A stretch of 64,000 nt of DNA from Lactobacillus psittaci DSM 15354 (GCF_000425905.1 NZ_KE384473.1:312693-376692); one strand, 5' to 3'. Shown: positions 17,187 to 25,906, numbered from the stretch's first letter. Numbers and translations are program-made. The notes: generated by a model from the sequence alone, not told the origin.

Positions 17187-17270
17187 AAATAAAAAACCTC
17201 CTTAAAATATCTATTTTTATGATAGTCCTTTTTATTAAAAAATGTATACTAATTTGCCTAGTAAATATAC

Positions 17271-17300
17271 AAAAAAAGCACTAGTTTTTTAACTAGTGCT
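17271..17300 (-). terminator. Terminator of the DegV gene
   Basis: AGCACTAGTT (17277-17286) and AACTAGTGCT (17291-17300) form a perfect 10-bp stem with a 4-nt loop. The minus-strand T-run corresponds to 17271-17277. Confidence 0.88.
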
Positions 17301-17307
17301 GGCAGGT

Positions 17308-18192
17308 TTATTTTGTGAAATCTATTTTATTGATATCTTCAACATAAGTAATACCGATTGATTTTTCTCCTAAGTGAGTGGCAATAACCGGTCCAAATTC
17401 ATCAACTTCAACAGAGTTATTAGGATACTCTTCACTAAGCCAATCTTTAAGTTCTTCGGCTTGACTTTGGTCATTTGAATGAACCACTAAGAAGCGAAGC
17501 TTATCTGGGTTAGCAAATTTAGCAACATTTGCTTGAGTTAATTCTTTTGCCTTTTTAACTGCACGCTTCATTGATCTTACCTTATCAAAGGCCACGATTT
17601 TATGACTTTCATTGTCGAAGGTTAAGAGCGGTTTAATATGAAGCATAGTACCAATAAAGGCTCCAGCATTACTTAAACGACCACCACGACTTAAATTGTT
17701 CAAATCATCGACAATGAAAATTTCATCGATAGTTGAACGAATTTGGTCTAAACGCTTAATAATCTGATCAGGGGTGTAACCAGCTTTAATCATCTTAGCT
17801 GCAGCTAAAACTAAGTAACCCATTAAGCGAATAGTGATTTGAGAATCATATGGATATAAGTTATATTCTGGGTTATTGTGAGCAATATTCACTAATGTTT
17901 GATTAAACCCAGAAATGGTGCTTGCCAAAGTAATAGTAATTATTGCTTCATAACCTTCATCATGTAATTTGTTAAATAAGCTAATCATTTCACCCATGCT
18001 AGGCTGTGAAGTCTTAGGAAAAGCTGCTCCTTCATCTTGCATCTTAAATAATTGACTTGGAGTAATATCAATTCCTTCTTTAAATTCTTGATCTCCAACA
18101 ATAACTGGAATAGGAACGACAATAATATTGTTATCTTCTATTTCTTGCTTAGTTAAGTAGCTTGTACTATCGGTGATTAATGCTATTTTCAC
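17308..18192 (-). CDS. DegV family fatty-acid-binding protein (FakB-like)
   Basis: 294 residues of the DegV/FakB family. FakB proteins carry a fatty acid to the kinase FakA, which makes acyl-phosphate for PlsY/PlsX. The N-terminal ITDSTSYL motif and the TSQPS motif near residue 60, followed by an ITLAS(T)xSG-type block (TLASTISGFNQT), are the conserved lipid- and phosphate-site segments. RGGRLSNAGAFIG is the third family block. The start is GTG 18192 with AGAAGGG at 18202-18208. It has its own promoter (18230-18259) and terminator. The bound lipid cannot be told from sequence. Confidence 0.9.
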   Translation of the reverse strand: MKIALITDSTSYLTKQEIEDNNIIVVPIPVIVGDQEFKEGIDITPSQLFKMQDEGAAFPKTSQPSMGEMISLFNKLHDEGYEAIITITLASTISGFNQTLVNIAHNNPEYNLYPYDSQITIRLMGYLVLAAAKMIKAGYTPDQIIKRLDQIRSTIDEIFIVDDLNNLSRGGRLSNAGAFIGTMLHIKPLLTFDNESHKIVAFDKVRSMKRAVKKAKELTQANVAKFANPDKLRFLVVHSNDQSQAEELKDWLSEEYPNNSVEVDEFGPVIATHLGEKSIGITYVEDINKIDFTK

Positions 18193-18229
18193 GGTAAAAA
18201 GCCCTTCTATCTAGTAGTTTAATAAGCTA

Positions 18230-18259
18230 ATTATAGCATATTTTAATTAGGTGGTCGAA
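18230..18259 (-). promoter_or_regulatory. Promoter of the DegV gene
   Basis: On the minus strand a perfect TATAAT (complement of 18230-18235) lies 18 bp after TTCGAC (complement of 18254-18259), about 37 nt upstream of the GTG start. Confidence 0.6.
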
Positions 18260-18293
18260 GTAAATTTTGTATAGTAACTTTGCAAAGCAAAAT

Positions 18294-18320
18294 AAAAAAG
18301 CCGGTTAAACCAGCTAAAAA
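18294..18320 (-). terminator. Terminator overlapping the stop codon of the MarR gene
   Basis: A 7-bp stem with one mismatch (AGCCGGT with ACCAGCT) is followed on the minus strand by six Ts. The stem overlaps the stop codon of the MarR gene at 18314-18316. Confidence 0.65.
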
Positions 18321-18724
18321 GAAGAAACACCTAAATGATTGACGATATTTTGTAAATTGGCTTGAAAGTTTTTACTTTCTTGCTCTTTAAGTGAAGAAAA
18401 TAATTCATTATGAATTTGATCAAGAAGTTGGATTAATTCATGATACTTTTGAATACCTACTTCATTGAGTTTGACAGTTTTACTGGAATCAGTTTCCGAA
18501 CGAAGAACTTGAATTAAGGTCTTCGTTCTACCTTGCTGAAGTTGACGACTTAAGGTAGATAATGAAATGTTTAAGTTGCAAGCAAGTTTTCCCATAGTTA
18601 ATTCTTGATTACCATTTTGACCAAAATAAAGTAAAAGCCGTGTTTGTGAAAGATTCAATCCACAGTTATGCAAAATCCTTTTTTTAATAGATTCCGCAAT
18701 TTCATTGAAATGCAAAACGTCCAT
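18314..18724 (-). CDS. MarR-family transcriptional regulator
   Basis: 136 residues with the winged helix-turn-helix of the MarR family: LTMGKLACNLNISLSTLSRQLQ is the recognition part, followed by a wing with RSETDSSKTVKLNEVG, where a MarR D-x-R-x3-v-LT motif is degenerate. Terminal helices supply the dimer interface. No conserved cysteine sensor pair is apparent; one Cys lies in ILHNCGL and one in LACNL. The upstream 283-bp gap holds two sites of the form ATAAC-N6-GTTAT, which suggests autoregulation. It is divergent from the rqcH gene. The signal it responds to is unknown. Confidence 0.85.
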   Translation of the reverse strand: MDVLHFNEIAESIKKRILHNCGLNLSQTRLLLYFGQNGNQELTMGKLACNLNISLSTLSRQLQQGRTKTLIQVLRSETDSSKTVKLNEVGIQKYHELIQLLDQIHNELFSSLKEQESKNFQANLQNIVNHLGVSSF

Positions 18725-18735
18725 ATACCTCTCCT

Positions 18736-18751
18736 ATAACAAATTAGTTAT
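18736..18751. promoter_or_regulatory. Operator-like palindrome 1 (ATAAC-N6-GTTAT)
   Basis: ATAAC (18736-18740) and GTTAT (18747-18751) flank AAATTA. It lies 12 bp upstream of the MarR start codon and shares its half-sites with the second palindrome. Confidence 0.55.
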
Positions 18752-18782
18752 TAAAGCAATGACGAAAGGAATTAAGAAAGAT

Positions 18783-18808
18783 ATTCAATAACAAAAATGT
18801 TATTGAAT
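18783..18808. promoter_or_regulatory. Operator-like palindrome 2 (extended ATAAC-N6-GTTAT)
   Basis: ATTCAATAAC (18783-18792) and GTTATTGAAT (18799-18808) are perfect 10-bp arms around AAAAAT. The inner ATAAC/GTTAT half-sites match palindrome 1, and the centres are 52 bp apart, about five helical turns. Confidence 0.6.
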
Positions 18809-18909
18809 GTGTTTCGACTTGCACTATCTAGTTTAATACATCAAAAAAATTAATACAGTCTTGATTTTTTATAAAAAAGTGCTTTTTGCCGAGTACTCTT
18901 TTTACAGAT

Positions 18910-18939
18910 TTTACTAGACCAATTTTTTGGTCTAGTAAA
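18910..18939. repeat. Perfect 13-bp palindrome upstream of rqcH
   Basis: TTTACTAGACCAA (18910-18922) and TTGGTCTAGTAAA (18927-18939) flank TTTT. Neither strand has a following T-run, so it is an operator or structured RNA candidate rather than a plain terminator. It ends about 30 bp before the -10 of the downstream gene. Confidence 0.55.
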
Positions 18940-18966
18940 TCATATTTCTGATTTTCTTCAATTAAT

Positions 18967-18975
18967 TGGTATAAT
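18967..18975 (+). promoter_or_regulatory. Extended -10 promoter of rqcH
   Basis: TGGTATAAT: a perfect TATAAT (18970-18975) with the TGn extension, 33 nt upstream of ATG 19008. Confidence 0.6.
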
Positions 18976-19007
18976 AGTAAATAACATTATTTTTAAGAGG
19001 TGGTTTA

Positions 19008-20693
19008 ATGGCTTTTGATGGTTTATTTATTCATTCAATATTGACTAAGCTCTCCCCTATTCTTGAGACTGGTCGTCTTTCAAAAATTTATCAACCATTT
19101 GCACATGATTTAATCTTAGTTTTTCGAAAAAATCGCAAAAATTACCAATTATTATTGTCAATAAATCCTCAATATCCAAGATTTTATCTTACTAATCAAT
19201 CAATTAATAATCCGGACAAGGCACCAACTTTTGTTATGGTTTTAAGAAAGTACCTTGAAGGGTCAATTTTACAAAAAATTGAACAAGTTGGACAAGATAG
19301 AATTGTTAATTTCTTTTTCTCGAATCGAAATGAGCTTGGGGATGAAGTTGAATTAGTACTTTCATTAGAATTAATGGGTCGGCATAGTAACGTGATTTTA
19401 TATAATAAGCAAGATGGTAAAATTATTGACCTATTGAAGAGAGTTAATCCTGATGACAATAGAGCTAGATTGCTTTTACCTAAGGCAAAATATGAATTAC
19501 CCCCACTGAATCCAGGACTTAATGGTTTTAGTCTTTCTGAAAATGATTTTAATAAATTGGCTAAACAAATAGAGCCGATGGCTTTTGCACAAAAAGTTAG
19601 TGGACTCGATCGCGATGACCGTCTTGAGTTAACAGGTTATCTTGAAGATGATTATAGTTATGATAGCTTTAAGACTTTTATGGGGCACTTTGATAATCCA
19701 AAAGGCTATGTTTTTAGAAATGCTAAACGGAAAGAAAAGTTTTTTGTATATCTGCCATATCATTTAGGCTTAGAATTATATAATAAAAATGATGATGTTT
19801 TCGCCGCTTTAGATGAGTTTTATCATGAGATGGAGAATCGAGATTGGGTACGACAAAGAGCTCGAGTTATTTTGAATTTAGTTAATAATGAGCAAAAGAA
19901 ATTAAGTAAAAAGGTTATTAAACTACGTAGACAACTTGATTTAGCTGAAAATTCTGAAGATTACCGCATCAAAGGTGAAATTTTAAATGCATATCTGCAT
20001 GAGGTCAAAACTGGGATGACCAAGGTTAGTTTGCCAAATTATTATCAGGAAAATGCACCGATTGAGATTAAACTTGATCCTGCTCTCTCTCCTGCTAGAA
20101 ATGCACAAAAATATTTTACTAAGTATCAAAAATTAAGAAATTCAATCAAACACGTTCAAGAGCAGATTAAAATTGCAAATGATAACTTAGTTTATTTTGA
20201 CTCAATTGAAACTGCTATTAATAATGCCGAACCACAAGATATCGATGCTATTCGTGATGAATTGATAGCACAAGGATACTTACATAGCCAAGTAAAAGTC
20301 AGAAAAAAGAAGATTACTGAAAAGACCTTGAACCAGTTTAAGTTAAGCTCAGGCAAATTAGTCTTAGTTGGAAAAAATAACTATCAAAATGATTGGTTGA
20401 CTTTTAAAAAGGCTGATAAGTTCTATTATTGGTTCCACGTAAAAAACATTCCGGGCTCTCATTGTATTTTGTGTGATCAAAATCCAACTGATGAAGATAT
20501 TGCTGAAACTGCAGAAATTGCGGCCTACTTTTCTAAGGCTAGACTTTCAGGGCATGTGCAAGTTGATTATGTGCAAGTAAAACGAGTAAAAAAGCCTAAT
20601 GGTGCTAAGCCAGGTTTTGTAATTTATACTGGACAAAATTCAATTGAAACGACTCCTGTTGAAGAAGATGTTTTAAGAAAACGAATAAATTAA
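19008..20693 (+). CDS. rqcH: Ribosome quality control protein RqcH (NFACT family, also called FbpA)
   Basis: 561 residues. RqcH binds stalled 50S-peptidyl-tRNA complexes and recruits Ala-tRNA to add C-terminal alanine tails. Older annotations call it a fibronectin-binding protein. The NFACT-N domain begins MAFDGLFIHS and carries D97-R98 in QVGQDRIV, the pair needed for tailing. A central coiled-coil-like region spans about 280-420. The NFACT-R domain near the C-terminus shows WFHVKNIPGSH. The start ATG 19008 follows AGAGGTGG at 18996-19003. It is a single gene on the + strand, convergent with carB. Identification is firm; any surface-adhesin role is not visible in the sequence (no signal peptide). 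Confidence 0.93.
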   Translation: MAFDGLFIHSILTKLSPILETGRLSKIYQPFAHDLILVFRKNRKNYQLLLSINPQYPRFYLTNQSINNPDKAPTFVMVLRKYLEGSILQKIEQVGQDRIVNFFFSNRNELGDEVELVLSLELMGRHSNVILYNKQDGKIIDLLKRVNPDDNRARLLLPKAKYELPPLNPGLNGFSLSENDFNKLAKQIEPMAFAQKVSGLDRDDRLELTGYLEDDYSYDSFKTFMGHFDNPKGYVFRNAKRKEKFFVYLPYHLGLELYNKNDDVFAALDEFYHEMENRDWVRQRARVILNLVNNEQKKLSKKVIKLRRQLDLAENSEDYRIKGEILNAYLHEVKTGMTKVSLPNYYQENAPIEIKLDPALSPARNAQKYFTKYQKLRNSIKHVQEQIKIANDNLVYFDSIETAINNAEPQDIDAIRDELIAQGYLHSQVKVRKKKITEKTLNQFKLSSGKLVLVGKNNYQNDWLTFKKADKFYYWFHVKNIPGSHCILCDQNPTDEDIAETAEIAAYFSKARLSGHVQVDYVQVKRVKKPNGAKPGFVIYTGQNSIETTPVEEDVLRKRIN

Positions 20694-20706
20694 TGAATAT
20701 AAATAA

Positions 20707-20736
20707 AAAAGGCTGTTGTAATTCAACAGTCTTTTA
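20707..20736. terminator. Bidirectional terminator between rqcH and carB
   Basis: AAAAAGGCTGTTG pairs with CAACAGTCTTTT around a 5-nt loop, with one G-T wobble. A and T runs flank both sides. Confidence 0.85.
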
Positions 20737-20757
20737 GTTTACATAATTTTTGCGATG

Positions 20758-23700
20758 TTAAATTGGTTGCGTAGTTAAAGCAAGTGACTCTAGGACAGCT
20801 AAAATTAATTTAGCTGTTTGCAAACTACTGAAAACCGGGATGTGTGTACTTAAAGCTTGATCTCGAATTTGAATTGCGTCATGACTAGCGTTGTCAGACA
20901 AGTTGGTAATATTAATTACCATAACAATCTTGTGTGATGCAATCTTTTCGAGCAAGTTATGTTGATCTTCTTGCACCTTTTTAACGATACCAGTAGTAAT
21001 TCCAGCTTCAGCTAAGATTGTAGCAGTCCCTTCAGTGGCTACTAGTTTAAAGCCTAACCGATGGAATCGTTTGGCTAGAGCGATAGTATTTTGTTTATCT
21101 TCATCTCTAACTGAAATAAAAATCGTGCCATAACTTGGAATATTTAAATTACTACCTTCATATCCCTTGAACAAGGCCTTGGAAAGTTGGGTATCTCGAC
21201 CCATAACTGAACCTGAAGATTTCATTTTTGAATCAAAGGTATTGTCAGATTCATAACCTATGTAAGAAAATACCGGCATCTTAACGTGAATTAGGTTACT
21301 TACATTCCAAATGCCGGGTTCAATCCCCTGTTCTTTCAAACTTTGACCAAGTAAACATTTGGTTGTGATTGCAACTAAGTCTTTATTTAATGATTTAGAT
21401 AAAAATGCTAGGTTATGACCGGCGTATGTTTTAACTTGTAAAATAAAGAAACGTTTTTTTGCATATAAGAAGTGTAAATTAAACATTCCTGGCATCTCAA
21501 ATTTAGAGATTAATTCTTGTGATACCTTTACTAAGAGGCTCATTTGTTCAGAAGTTAAATTTTGAGGTTTAAAAACCGCAATTGAATCACTAGCATGAGA
21601 TCCAGTTTGTTCAAGGTGTTCAATAATTCCAGGAATAGTAACCTCTTTACCGTCTGAGATTGCAGTAACTTCGTATTTTCGTCCCTCAATAAAACTAGAA
21701 ATAGTAATTTCATCTAGGTTATTTTCATCAATGTATTTTTCAAGAGCAGGAATATCATAAACAACAGCACTCTTTAATTTTATTTTATTTGCTTTGCCTC
21801 CAATCAGTACTGGGAAGCCATGAGATTTGCTGAATTCAATTGCTTGTGCACGCTGACTAAGCTTAGCATGTGGGACAACAGCAATATTAGAATCATTAAT
21901 ATTCAATACTTGCCCCGCTATTTGTTGGCTGTAATCTCCCTGTCCCAGTATTTCTAATCCTGATTCGGCAAAGTCAGCCCGCATTTGATTGACTTCTTTA
22001 CCCGAAAATTGAGTTAAGACCTGCTTAATTCCTTCCCGGTTAACAATTTCACGAATATTGCTTATTGTAATTGGTTCAAAGTAAGTACGGTCTACTAACT
22101 CATAAGCCGTCGATACTGCTTCAGGGTTATTGCTAATCAAAATCGTTTTAATATTATTAGCTTTAAGAGTCTTAATTGCGTGATACAACATGTAATCATA
22201 TTCACTAGTTAAACTCACTTGAATGGGATGCATACCAATAATTAGAACTTTGTTTTCCCCATCTGTTATCGGACTAATCTCATTTCTACAGTCATAAGCG
22301 CTGTAGCAAACTGAATATTTAGCAGGATATAAACCACTACTACCATCTAATGATAAATACGCAGGTAAAATATTTTCTTCATGTCGAATTTTTTCAATTT
22401 CATGACCTGTTTTATTAGTAAAAAGACTAATCAATACATCCGAAAAGCCATATTTTTTAGCCATTTTAAGACTTTCAAGCGTGAAACTAGCTTGTAACTG
22501 TTTAATTATTTTGATAATATTGCTCAGTTTTTCAAAGAAAATAGGATGAATACGAGTAACTTCGTGGATTGCGACATAATCAATACCTTGATAAATTGCT
22601 GCTAAAGTAATAATTAGATGTTGTTCATTTGGCTCACTTAAATCAGCCAAAATTTCTTCATTAGATTTTTTTAGCTCACCAAAAAAGACCTTTTGAAATA
22701 GGTGTAAATCGAAACATGAATCAAGTGATTTTAAAAAGGCAGCTTCAAAATTGCGCCCAATATTAATACTCTCTCCGCTAGAGCGCATACGGTCACTTAA
22801 TTTATAATGATTTAGTCCAGATTCATTAAATGAAAAGTATGGAGCCTTGACTGCAACTACATCTAATACTGGTTCTATTGCTGCATTTAAGCCAGTAAGT
22901 GGTTGAACAATTTCATTAAGATTATAGCCTAAGGCAATTTTAGCTAAAACATAACCAACATCGTACATACCTACTCTTTTACTTAATAGACTTGATCTAG
23001 TTAAACGTTCCTTAATGGTTAAAATCTTAGCTTTGATACTAGTATCAGAGTGACTGACGGCAAAGTGAATACTTAGAAAGCCTTTAACATTTAAACTATT
23101 CATGACCTTTTTAGTTAGCTTTCGTAGTTGCCGGACATGATCATTATTTAAAGTTAATGCAGGAGCAACAATAAAGGAGTCGCCTGAATTAATTGAAACA
23201 CTTTCAATGCAAGATGCAATGTTCAAGAAATTGAAATTACCATTATTATCGCGAATCACGTCGACAATAATTTCTTCCCAATCAGATAAGTCTTCAGTCA
23301 GCCGGTAATTAGTTAATTTAAATTGTTCAATCATGCTTTCTTGCTTAAAGAAACTTTCTAATGACTTGACATCTTGGAATTTAAAGTGTTCATTTCGAAT
23401 GTATTGATGATATTTAGTAACTAATACTGGAAAGTTAACTTGGTTTAAATGATCCAAGATAGTTTCTTTATCTGCTTCAAGATGCCAAGATTCAGATGTA
23501 GGAAACTTATGTTTTTGTAAGAAAGCAATTTGGTCTTTGTGGGACAAAATATTCAAGAGTTTAGTATTAGTGGTCATGAGTTTAATGCCCATCTCTTGAA
23601 TTATGCCATCTTCAACTAATTCTTTAGCAACTTTTAAGCCATTTGTACTACCATAAGCGGTCACAATTGCATCTGGCTCTTCCATTCGTAAGATTCGTTT

Positions 23701-23922
23701 CATAAATGACAAGGTCATTGGCTCTAAGTAAACAGTGACTCCCTTTTGGCGGTCACCAGCAACTGTTGCTGGGTTAGGGTTGACTAAAACAACATGTACA
23801 TCTTCCTCTTGAAAGGCCCTGATTGCAGCTTCTGTATATACGTCCATTTCAGCTACGTTTCCAACAATATTAGGCCCACTACCAAGTACTAATACCTTGT
23901 TTAAATCATTTTCTAGTGGCAT
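20758..23922 (-). CDS. carB: Carbamoyl-phosphate synthase large subunit homologue, catalytically degenerate
   Basis: 1054 residues with the full CarB layout: two synthetase halves and a C-terminal MGS-like regulatory domain (about 925-1045). Fold-level identity is clear (GDSFIVAPALTL, SRSS-like segment, EGRKYEVTAI, ATEGTA). Catalytic positions are not. In the N half the E-x-N-P-R metal site reads T302-I-K304-E-R; in the C half E-V-N-P-R reads Q829-V-K831-T-Y. The GGQT motifs read GSTN and SGKE, and the glycine-rich ATP loop is gone. The regulatory domain is better kept. The start is ATG 23922, 7 nt after GGAG (23930-23933); it overlaps carA by 17 nt. It should not make carbamoyl phosphate. 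Either an exapted pseudoenzyme or a decaying gene; no frameshift or stop is present. Confidence 0.82.
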   Translation of the reverse strand: MPLENDLNKVLVLGSGPNIVGNVAEMDVYTEAAIRAFQEEDVHVVLVNPNPATVAGDRQKGVTVYLEPMTLSFMKRILRMEEPDAIVTAYGSTNGLKVAKELVEDGIIQEMGIKLMTTNTKLLNILSHKDQIAFLQKHKFPTSESWHLEADKETILDHLNQVNFPVLVTKYHQYIRNEHFKFQDVKSLESFFKQESMIEQFKLTNYRLTEDLSDWEEIIVDVIRDNNGNFNFLNIASCIESVSINSGDSFIVAPALTLNNDHVRQLRKLTKKVMNSLNVKGFLSIHFAVSHSDTSIKAKILTIKERLTRSSLLSKRVGMYDVGYVLAKIALGYNLNEIVQPLTGLNAAIEPVLDVVAVKAPYFSFNESGLNHYKLSDRMRSSGESINIGRNFEAAFLKSLDSCFDLHLFQKVFFGELKKSNEEILADLSEPNEQHLIITLAAIYQGIDYVAIHEVTRIHPIFFEKLSNIIKIIKQLQASFTLESLKMAKKYGFSDVLISLFTNKTGHEIEKIRHEENILPAYLSLDGSSGLYPAKYSVCYSAYDCRNEISPITDGENKVLIIGMHPIQVSLTSEYDYMLYHAIKTLKANNIKTILISNNPEAVSTAYELVDRTYFEPITISNIREIVNREGIKQVLTQFSGKEVNQMRADFAESGLEILGQGDYSQQIAGQVLNINDSNIAVVPHAKLSQRAQAIEFSKSHGFPVLIGGKANKIKLKSAVVYDIPALEKYIDENNLDEITISSFIEGRKYEVTAISDGKEVTIPGIIEHLEQTGSHASDSIAVFKPQNLTSEQMSLLVKVSQELISKFEMPGMFNLHFLYAKKRFFILQVKTYAGHNLAFLSKSLNKDLVAITTKCLLGQSLKEQGIEPGIWNVSNLIHVKMPVFSYIGYESDNTFDSKMKSSGSVMGRDTQLSKALFKGYEGSNLNIPSYGTIFISVRDEDKQNTIALAKRFHRLGFKLVATEGTATILAEAGITTGIVKKVQEDQHNLLEKIASHKIVMVINITNLSDNASHDAIQIRDQALSTHIPVFSSLQTAKLILAVLESLALTTQPI

Positions 23923-24982
23923 TATCAAGCTCCATTAAATTAATAAATTGATCAAAAATTGGTAAAGCATCAAAACTACCAGGTGCCCCCTCTGGATTGA
24001 AGGCAGTTGCTAATATCTTATCATCTTGAAGATAATATCCTGCAAGCAAATCTGTATATAAATCATAATAAGCTTCAGATAAGTTTAAATTACCATTTTC
24101 GCTAAGTACTAATTGATTTAAATTAACAGAAGTTTGCCAAATAACATTAGTATTTTGCTGAATAACCGGATAATTGGTCCCATTATAAGGTTTTGGTAAA
24201 TCAATTATTTCCAAATTTAAATAAGAAGAAATAACTAGAAAACCTAACCCGATAGCCAATATTGGCAACTTTTGATAGAAATGATCTAAAATTGGTGTCA
24301 AAGCTTTATAGACTTCATTAACAGTCCCTGGCCCATTGGAAATGACAATTCCATCGGGCTTTAAATTTTGAATATCTTGGGGATTAGAATTATAAGGAAC
24401 TACAACTACATTGGCCTTGTGTAAAGATAACTCTCTTAACATTGAATGCTTTAGGCCTAAATCAATTACGACGATTGTCTTACCGATATTAGGTGCGGCA
24501 TAAGAATTATTAGTTGATACTTGTGCTGTTTTATTTTTGGGTAAAACTAAGGCTCTAATTTGATCAAAGGCATGTTCATCGTTAGCATCCATAATAGATG
24601 CTTTTAATTTTTTGTGCTCAGCAAGTTTATGAGCTAAGGCTCTGGTGTCAACACCATAAATTGCTGGTATCTTTTTTTCTTTTAGAAAATAATTTAATTC
24701 CTGAAAATTAGGTGAATCGGAAATTTTATTAGCGATTTCGTTACAGATAATACCTCTAACTGTAGGATCAATTGCTTCATAGTCAATTGAATTGATACCA
24801 GTCGTCCCAATTACAGGAGTAGTAAAAACCAAAATTCGGCCGTTATTAGTAGGATCAGTTAAGGCCTCTTGATAGCCATAATTACTTGTTTGAATTGCTA
24901 GTTCACCTGTAGAAATTGTCTCAGCGCCAAAGCTTTGACCAGCAAAAGAACTACCATCTTCTAAAATTAAATATCTTTTCAT
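23906..24982 (-). CDS. carA: Carbamoyl-phosphate synthase small subunit homologue, inactive glutaminase
   Basis: 358 residues, normal CarA length, with the N-terminal CPSase small-subunit domain (LEDGSSFAG, GYQEALTDP, GVDTRAL) and a class I glutamine amidotransferase domain. The triad is broken. The nucleophile elbow G-x-C-L-G-H-Q reads A-I-G245-L-G-F-L, so Cys is Gly. The catalytic His is Asn329 in FNPEGAPG; only Glu331 remains. The QNHG segment is also lost. LSNGPGDP is partly kept as ISNGPGT. It begins 12 nt after rluD and has no PyrR-type leader of its own. With the equally degenerate carB it forms a pair that may still associate but cannot hydrolyse glutamine. Confidence 0.82.
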   Translation of the reverse strand: MKRYLILEDGSSFAGQSFGAETISTGELAIQTSNYGYQEALTDPTNNGRILVFTTPVIGTTGINSIDYEAIDPTVRGIICNEIANKISDSPNFQELNYFLKEKKIPAIYGVDTRALAHKLAEHKKLKASIMDANDEHAFDQIRALVLPKNKTAQVSTNNSYAAPNIGKTIVVIDLGLKHSMLRELSLHKANVVVVPYNSNPQDIQNLKPDGIVISNGPGTVNEVYKALTPILDHFYQKLPILAIGLGFLVISSYLNLEIIDLPKPYNGTNYPVIQQNTNVIWQTSVNLNQLVLSENGNLNLSEAYYDLYTDLLAGYYLQDDKILATAFNPEGAPGSFDALPIFDQFINLMELDNATRK

Positions 24983-24994
24983 TCTGTAACTTTT

Positions 24995-25906
24995 CTATTT
25001 TTTTAAACGTCTTAGCTTCGTAAGTGTGTCTTCAAAAATTTTAGGAACTGGTCGTGAAAATTCTAGCAGTTTTCCAGTTGTAGGTTGTTTAAAGCCTAAA
25101 ATTTCTGCATGAAGAAATTGACCATTACCTTTTAAAGTCTTTTTTGGTCCATATAAGGGATCTCCTGCTAAGGGATGTCCAATATATTTCATGTGAACTC
25201 TGATTTGATGAGTTCTGCCAGTTTCTAACCGACAACTAATCAAGCTATAACCAGGAAATTGTTCTAAAACTTTAAAATGGGTAACTGCATATTTCCCTCC
25301 TTCTACGACTGCCATCTTCTTTCGATCTTGGGGATTTCTGGCAATTGGTGCCGTGATGGTACCATTACTTTCTGTAAAATTACCATGGACAATTGCAAGA
25401 TAAACTCGTTTATTAGTCTTATGTGCAAGTTGGTCTTCAAGACTAGCTCGCGCTTTGGGATTTTTGGCAATCATTAATAAGCCAGAAGTATCCTTATCGA
25501 TTCTATGGACAATACCAGGACGAAAACCTTCAGGGCTTTGAGCTAATTCTTTTGTGTGAAATAGTAAAGCATTTACTAAAGTATGATCTGGATGCCCAGC
25601 AGAGGGATGCACAACCATTCCTTGAGGTTTATTAACTACAATTACATCTTGATCTTCATAAACAATATCTAAAGGAATATTTTCAGCTTCTAGGGATAAA
25701 GGTTTTAGTTTAGGTTCATGAACTATAATTTTATCGCCAGCATTGACCTTATAGGAAGATTTTTCGCTTTTTTCGTTGACTAAAACATTACCTTCAGTGA
25801 TTAATTCTTGAATGCGTGAACGAGAAAGATCAGTTAGTTCTTGAGCCAATACCTTGTCTAAACGACCTTTTTGATCTGAAATAACGATTTCATGATTAGT
25901 TGGCAT
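24995..25906 (-). CDS. rluD: RluD-family 23S rRNA/tRNA pseudouridine synthase
   Basis: 303 residues: an N-terminal S4 RNA-binding domain (about 10-65) and a pseudouridine synthase domain with the catalytic D137 in the HRIDKDTSG motif. Later family blocks VYLAIVHG and LETGRTHQIRVH are intact. It converts uridines in RNA; the exact sites are inferred from the RluD/YlyB family. Longer starts exist, but AAGGGG at 25914-25919 is correctly spaced (7 nt) only for ATG 25906. It overlaps the lspA end by 11 nt. lspA-rluD pairs are standard in Firmicutes. Confidence 0.92.
   Translation of the reverse strand: MPTNHEIVISDQKGRLDKVLAQELTDLSRSRIQELITEGNVLVNEKSEKSSYKVNAGDKIIVHEPKLKPLSLEAENIPLDIVYEDQDVIVVNKPQGMVVHPSAGHPDHTLVNALLFHTKELAQSPEGFRPGIVHRIDKDTSGLLMIAKNPKARASLEDQLAHKTNKRVYLAIVHGNFTESNGTITAPIARNPQDRKKMAVVEGGKYAVTHFKVLEQFPGYSLISCRLETGRTHQIRVHMKYIGHPLAGDPLYGPKKTLKGNGQFLHAEILGFKQPTTGKLLEFSRPVPKIFEDTLTKLRRLKK

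Noticed and set aside
20758-24982. Sequencing error as the cause of the odd CarA/CarB residues
   Set aside because: The changes are many, spread over both proteins and lie in all catalytic motifs, with an unbroken frame; random errors would introduce frameshifts.
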